A DNA stretch of 64,000 nt from Cacajao melanocephalus (Eukaryota; Chordata; Mammalia; Primates; Pitheciidae): contig CAUYLG010071297.1 in NCBI GenBank assembly GCA_963573385.1, positions 1 through 64,000 on the forward strand, written 5' to 3'. The notes beneath the pieces are model-generated. The model did not search any database. It worked only from the letters and a program-made list of their open reading frames with translations, and was not told where the DNA came from. The stretch's first letter is position 1. Each line of letters begins with the position of its first letter. Shown in pieces: positions 60,020 to 64,000 of this stretch. Both the position numbers and the translations under genes were made by a program.

Positions 60020-60440
60020 ATGCACAGGGCAATAAGGAATGGAAAGTACCGAGATTAATTTAGGTAACAATTACCATGATTCACAATTGCATTAGCACCT
60101 ATTAAGGTTCATTGTTCTGTGGAAATTTTAATGATATATTCCTGAGTGAATAAAAGCAGAAGGTGATTGGAAATAAAATTGTTTCTATGTATGCTGACAG
60201 GACTGCTGAGTGTAATTATACATTTTGGAGGCAACCTGTTTGGAGTTTACTCCATAATTTTATGTAAATGTTAAATAACTTCACATGTTCTTCCTCCCGG
60301 GTTAAATGCTAATTTGCGTTATTTCAACAAGGGGAGTGCTTCAGGGTTATTAACGGACTTACTCTGCCAACGAAGCCAAAGTAGCTCCAAATTCTTTGAA
60401 ACGATAGAGCTATCTTTTATTTTTTCTTCATTTTACATTT
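60020..60440. other. Candidate conserved noncoding element
   Basis: Repeat-free, with GGTAACAATTACC (inverted arms GGTAA/TTACC), TTCATTGTTCTG (SOX-like), TGAGTGTAATTATACATT and GGGTTAAATGCTAATTTGCG. The texture resembles an enhancer. Unproven. Confidence 0.33.
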
Positions 60441-61314
60441 TATTAGTGGGCTGGTAAACTTTTAGTTCTGAAAACAGCTCCTCATTCTTAAAATTTGTAG
60501 CAAAAACCCAAAAAGTGATCAAGCTCATTCATGATGCTGGTTTGCACTGAATGTTTCCATCCAAAAGAAAACAGGTAGATAGAAGACCTTGAACTACTCT
60601 CAGGTACAATAATTTTAATATATGTAGATACAGATGGTTCATTCTGTCTCCCAGTTCCCAGAGACTAAAATGAAGCCAGCACATAGTAGGTGTTCTTAAG
60701 TATGCATTGACTATATGTAGGAAAACCCCCAACCTTTCCAAACCTTCATTAAACAAATGAGAGTTAAACCTGCGGAAGCATAGTAGACCTGCTTTGTTTC
60801 CACAGAAATGTTCATTCCAATTACCCACATGTATATTCCCCCAAGTCAAGGAAGCAGAACAGGCATAAATGGAGAAGGAAGAGGACAGAAAAAACACATC
60901 CGTTTAAGAGAGATGAAAAACTAATTACAATTTCCCCTAAAATTTCATTATCACATTATCACTGAAATTTCATTATCATTATCATCAGTGCATCGTAGAT
61001 GTTGCACTGATGCCTTTTCCAGCATTATGTGTAAACATAACTACATGGTTTAACATTGAGATAATCTAGACTACGAATTTTTTTATTCATTTGCACAACG
61101 TTTAGTTTCACAAATCTCTGGAGATCAATATCCTACACTTCACTATTGCTTGGTCATATCAATTATTTTTCTTTTGGATATCTGTCAATACCTAAGGTGT
61201 CAGTGAGAGAGTGTTGATTTTTCTATCAGTGTAACAGTTTGTCAGGTCAATGCCCCACTTTGAAAAACATTCCCTAAATAGAATATCATCATGAATGTCA
61301 TCATCAAAATCACA
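60441..61314. other. Unique DNA with a short hairpin
   Basis: An ATTATC-rich duplication (AAATTTCATTATCA at 60940 and 60965) directly precedes a hairpin with 10-bp arms CATCAGTGCA (60983-60992 with 61003-61012). Nothing else recognised. Confidence 0.55.
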
Positions 61315-61395
61315 GTCAACAAACATTAACTGACTTCTTCCATGAGGCGAAGGCTTTATTCCAAAAGGAGCTTAAATCTAGTCGGTAGAAACCAT
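61315..61395 (-). mobile_element. L2/MIR-type relic, antisense
   Basis: CAACAAACATTAACTGACTT and CAAAAGGAGCTTAAATCTAG weakly resemble a LINE/SINE relic. Confidence 0.35.
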
Positions 61396-62079
61396 AAGCC
61401 ATAGTAGGTCTGCAGTTGTCCAAATTGCAAAGGTTGTTGCCTAAATTGCATTTAAGTTCTCTACTTGCATTCTACTTTCCTTTGTGAGATCCTATTTCTC
61501 CAATATCGCCTTCTCTGTTCTTTCTATTCCAAATGTGCTTATGCCTCCTGTTCTACTAATGCAAAACATGTTTCATAGATAGTTTCCTCTATCTCAAGTT
61601 TTGCCAACTTTATCCCAGTTTCACAAACACATATACAGAGATGTCACATGTAGTGATAACATGGCCTAGAGTAAGATAAAACATAAGCCAATAGTGGATA
61701 AATTTTAAAACAAGGCACTATTTTGGTGATTCAGATAACAGATGTCAACTCAGAATATATAGTGACACATATCAGGAGGCAACTGCTGCTGAGAATTGAG
61801 AAACTACAAATAACTATTGAATCATTTCCCAAACAACTCACCATGTTAAGGGAAAAATCAAAAATAGAAGTACATTCAGTACTTCGGTTTGTCTCCAAAG
61901 TTAGGGGTATTGATATATTTTTATTCTTAAATACTCTTTTCCTAATAAGACAAGTCTATTCTTCTTTGCCACAATAACTAAAAGCCTCTTTCTTGTCAAT
62001 ATCTGTCTTCTTACACAGTTTTAGTTTCCAATAAAGTACTTAAATTCTTGAAAATGTAATGTCAAGGTATTTTTTAATT
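61396..62079. other. Unique DNA, no gene seen
   Basis: An 84-codon plus-strand frame (61723-61977) has no signature. Confidence 0.5.
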
Positions 62080-62215
62080 TATCTGTCTTTCTCACTAGAA
62101 TCAAGCTGAATGGCAGCAGGAACTGTCTTTATCTTATTCCTATATCTTCAGGACTAGAAGAGTCTCCGGCATGGAGTAGTCGCTTGATAATTTCTTTGAA
62201 AGAGTAACTGAAGTG
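62080..62215 (+). mobile_element. L2 LINE 3' tail
   Basis: TCACTAGAATCAAGCTGAAT, GGCAGCAGGAACTGTCTTTA and a GGCATGGAGTAGTCGCTTGAT stretch match the L2 3' tail. Confidence 0.75.
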
Positions 62216-64000
62216 TGTGTGGTATTTGGTGGCAAAGGCGTTACTAAGATGATTACCTGCAGGCATCTGGAATCATCAGCGTGTAGAAGACAGAGGTTTG
62301 AGGGTCAAGTAGTGATACCATAGAACATTTTAGTAGAAATAAGGAGCATAATGGGATTGGTTAGCTGCTTCTAAGTAAACTAGGGAACTTAAGGAAAGAA
62401 AACGATGAAGTCTGAGCTTTGACTTCCCAGCTCAAGGTTTGCATAAGGGAGCAGAATGCTTCAATGAATACCTTTTTCTCCTATAGACATACGGCCAAGA
62501 TTTCTGAAAAAACAAATTCAAAATCCAGTCTTTCTGGTGGCTGAATTACAAAGCAAATTGAATTCAAGTTGAAGTTGGTACGCTGACTAAGAGTGGGACT
62601 CTGTAACAGTTAAGACACTTGGACAAATTCCAGTGAAGCTGGAGATCATGATGAATCTTTAAATTCTTCAGAGTCCCTTTTGCAGATGGAAACTCTTCCT
62701 CCCAGACTAAGGTTAGCATTCCTTTGCCTAAAGATTGTAAGAACTTCTTCCAAGGTAATTGCCTTGCAAAGGATTGCTAACCTTCCCGAAACTCCTCAGT
62801 GCCTCTTGTTTCTACATTTGCAACCAGATTCAAGTCTCACAAGGCCCCAGAGTGTGAGTTACAAAGTGCGAACCATGAGAGGATGCAAGTTACACCAAAA
62901 TATTGCCAAGAGTTTGTCAACTTACATAGACAGAAACTCAAGGAACATGCATGGAAATGGATCCTAAGGGTCTGATCAGGAGGAAAGGAATATAATATTG
63001 GACAAGGATGAAATCATTGATATAGAAACTTTAAGCCAAGATTCTGGATTCAGTGTGCCAGTTTGAATGGCTCTAAGTGTCTGCTTGGTTAATTGACTAA
63101 AATCTAGTGGCTTAGACTAAACCAAGGTGAAATGCCAGAACTTCATTGGTATGTTGTAGAAGGTCTACAGGGCCCAGGAAAATTGAAATGCTAGTGGTTC
63201 TCATCTAAGAACCACTCACCCACCCACTAAACTATATCCAAGTAGAGTCCAAAAGACCCTTTACCAAGGCAGTGAGAAAAAAAATTGTAAAAGGAGCCAC
63301 AGCACCCAGAAAGGGATCCTCAGTGGTTCTTCTCTCTAAGCCAATATTGACAGTTATAACAGTTGCAACAGAACCAAAGCTCCCAGAATCCAATGTGAAA
63401 GCTGGGTTGCAGGGTGGTTAGAGCTACAGGCAGTGAGCTGAGGCAGTACTAGGATGGCTTTACCCATGAAGAATTTTGTTGCTGGCTGATTGATTATACC
63501 TTCTTAGAATTGGCTTGATTAAGAAAAAAAGCTGTTGATGTGGTGACTGGAAGTCTAACGACAATCACCACAACAGGCATCTGCAACCCCTAAACCAATT
63601 TTCAGTCTTGAATCTCTTTCACTTTTCTTCTTTCTTTCTTATTTTGTGTCACCAATTCCTGAATCTACTGGGTTCCGCAGGAAAAAGTTTTAAACATATT
63701 TTGGGGGAAATAATTGCAAAGTTACAGCTAAATTATAAGAAAAAACAGAAGAATCCTATACCTTTTTACCCAGGTTCTCAAATTTTTAACATTTTGTCAG
63801 ATTTGTTTTCCATATACACATATAATTATCAATATTTGTTCTTAAGCTTTGAGAATAAGTTGCATACAACATGGTCCTTTACTTCTCTAGGTATTTCAGA
63901 GTATATTCATTCACAAAGTAGATACTTCTGTATGTACAGAGGTTATCAACTTGAGCAAATTTAACATAAGAAATGTTACTGAATCTTCTTTGTGCATGCC
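62216..64000. other. Unique DNA to the window end, no gene seen
   Basis: Frames at 62680-62967 (95 codons) and 63608-63964 (118 codons) lack domains. No repeat recognised. Confidence 0.5.

Overview
The window reads as primate, almost certainly human, nuclear DNA from a gene-poor, AT-rich intergenic or intronic region. The evidence is the interspersed repeat content: AluJ, AluS and AluY copies with target-site duplications, primate-age and older L1 pieces, MIR and L2 relics, MER5A and MER20 fragments, MaLR/MLT1 LTRs and class I ERV LTRs. I found no protein-coding gene. Every open frame I examined is short and has no recognisable protein signature, and most of the longer ones lie in repeats. 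The only RNA-gene-like locus is a retroposed U6 snRNA pseudogene.

Layout. 0-6 kb: a small Alu piece, a MaLR-internal-like block on the minus strand, a CA microsatellite, then mostly unique DNA with MER5A and MIR relics. 6-11 kb: an AluJ with a perfect 14-bp target-site duplication, MIRs, a G-quadruplex motif, an old L1 3' part and an L2 3' end. 11-20 kb: mostly repeat-free except for two minus-strand MaLR-like LTRs, one split by an AluJ; 17.9-18.7 kb looks like a candidate conserved noncoding element. 20-31 kb: MER20, AluS, an HERV-H/LTR7-related solo LTR, several MIRs, an exactly repeated 127-bp segment, a 5'-truncated AluS, an L1PA/PB-like 3' end, then LTR-type repeats. 31-35.4 kb: an inverted relative of the 30.1-kb element, another LTR, and an L1 broken by an AluS and by a copy of DNA lying just past its own 3' end. 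36-42.7 kb: MIR, L2 and LTR relics. 43-47.6 kb: one old L1 on the minus strand, holding a TG/CG microsatellite with an NRF1-type site, the U6 pseudogene, an AluY and an AluJ. 47.6-64 kb: mainly unique DNA with MIR relics, two MLT1 LTRs, an AluJ, L2 relics and several striking inverted repeats.

No genes work together here. The strongest signals are structural: three local direct duplications of non-adjacent unique sequence, several perfect short-loop inverted repeats that look like template-switch products, two strong G4 motifs, and a perfect NRF1 consensus at a Z-DNA-prone microsatellite. Several repeat-free AT-rich blocks rich in homeodomain/SOX-like words are candidate enhancers, but that needs a conservation test.

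Repeat family names come from memory of consensus sequences without a database search. Boundaries are approximate unless set by a target-site duplication.
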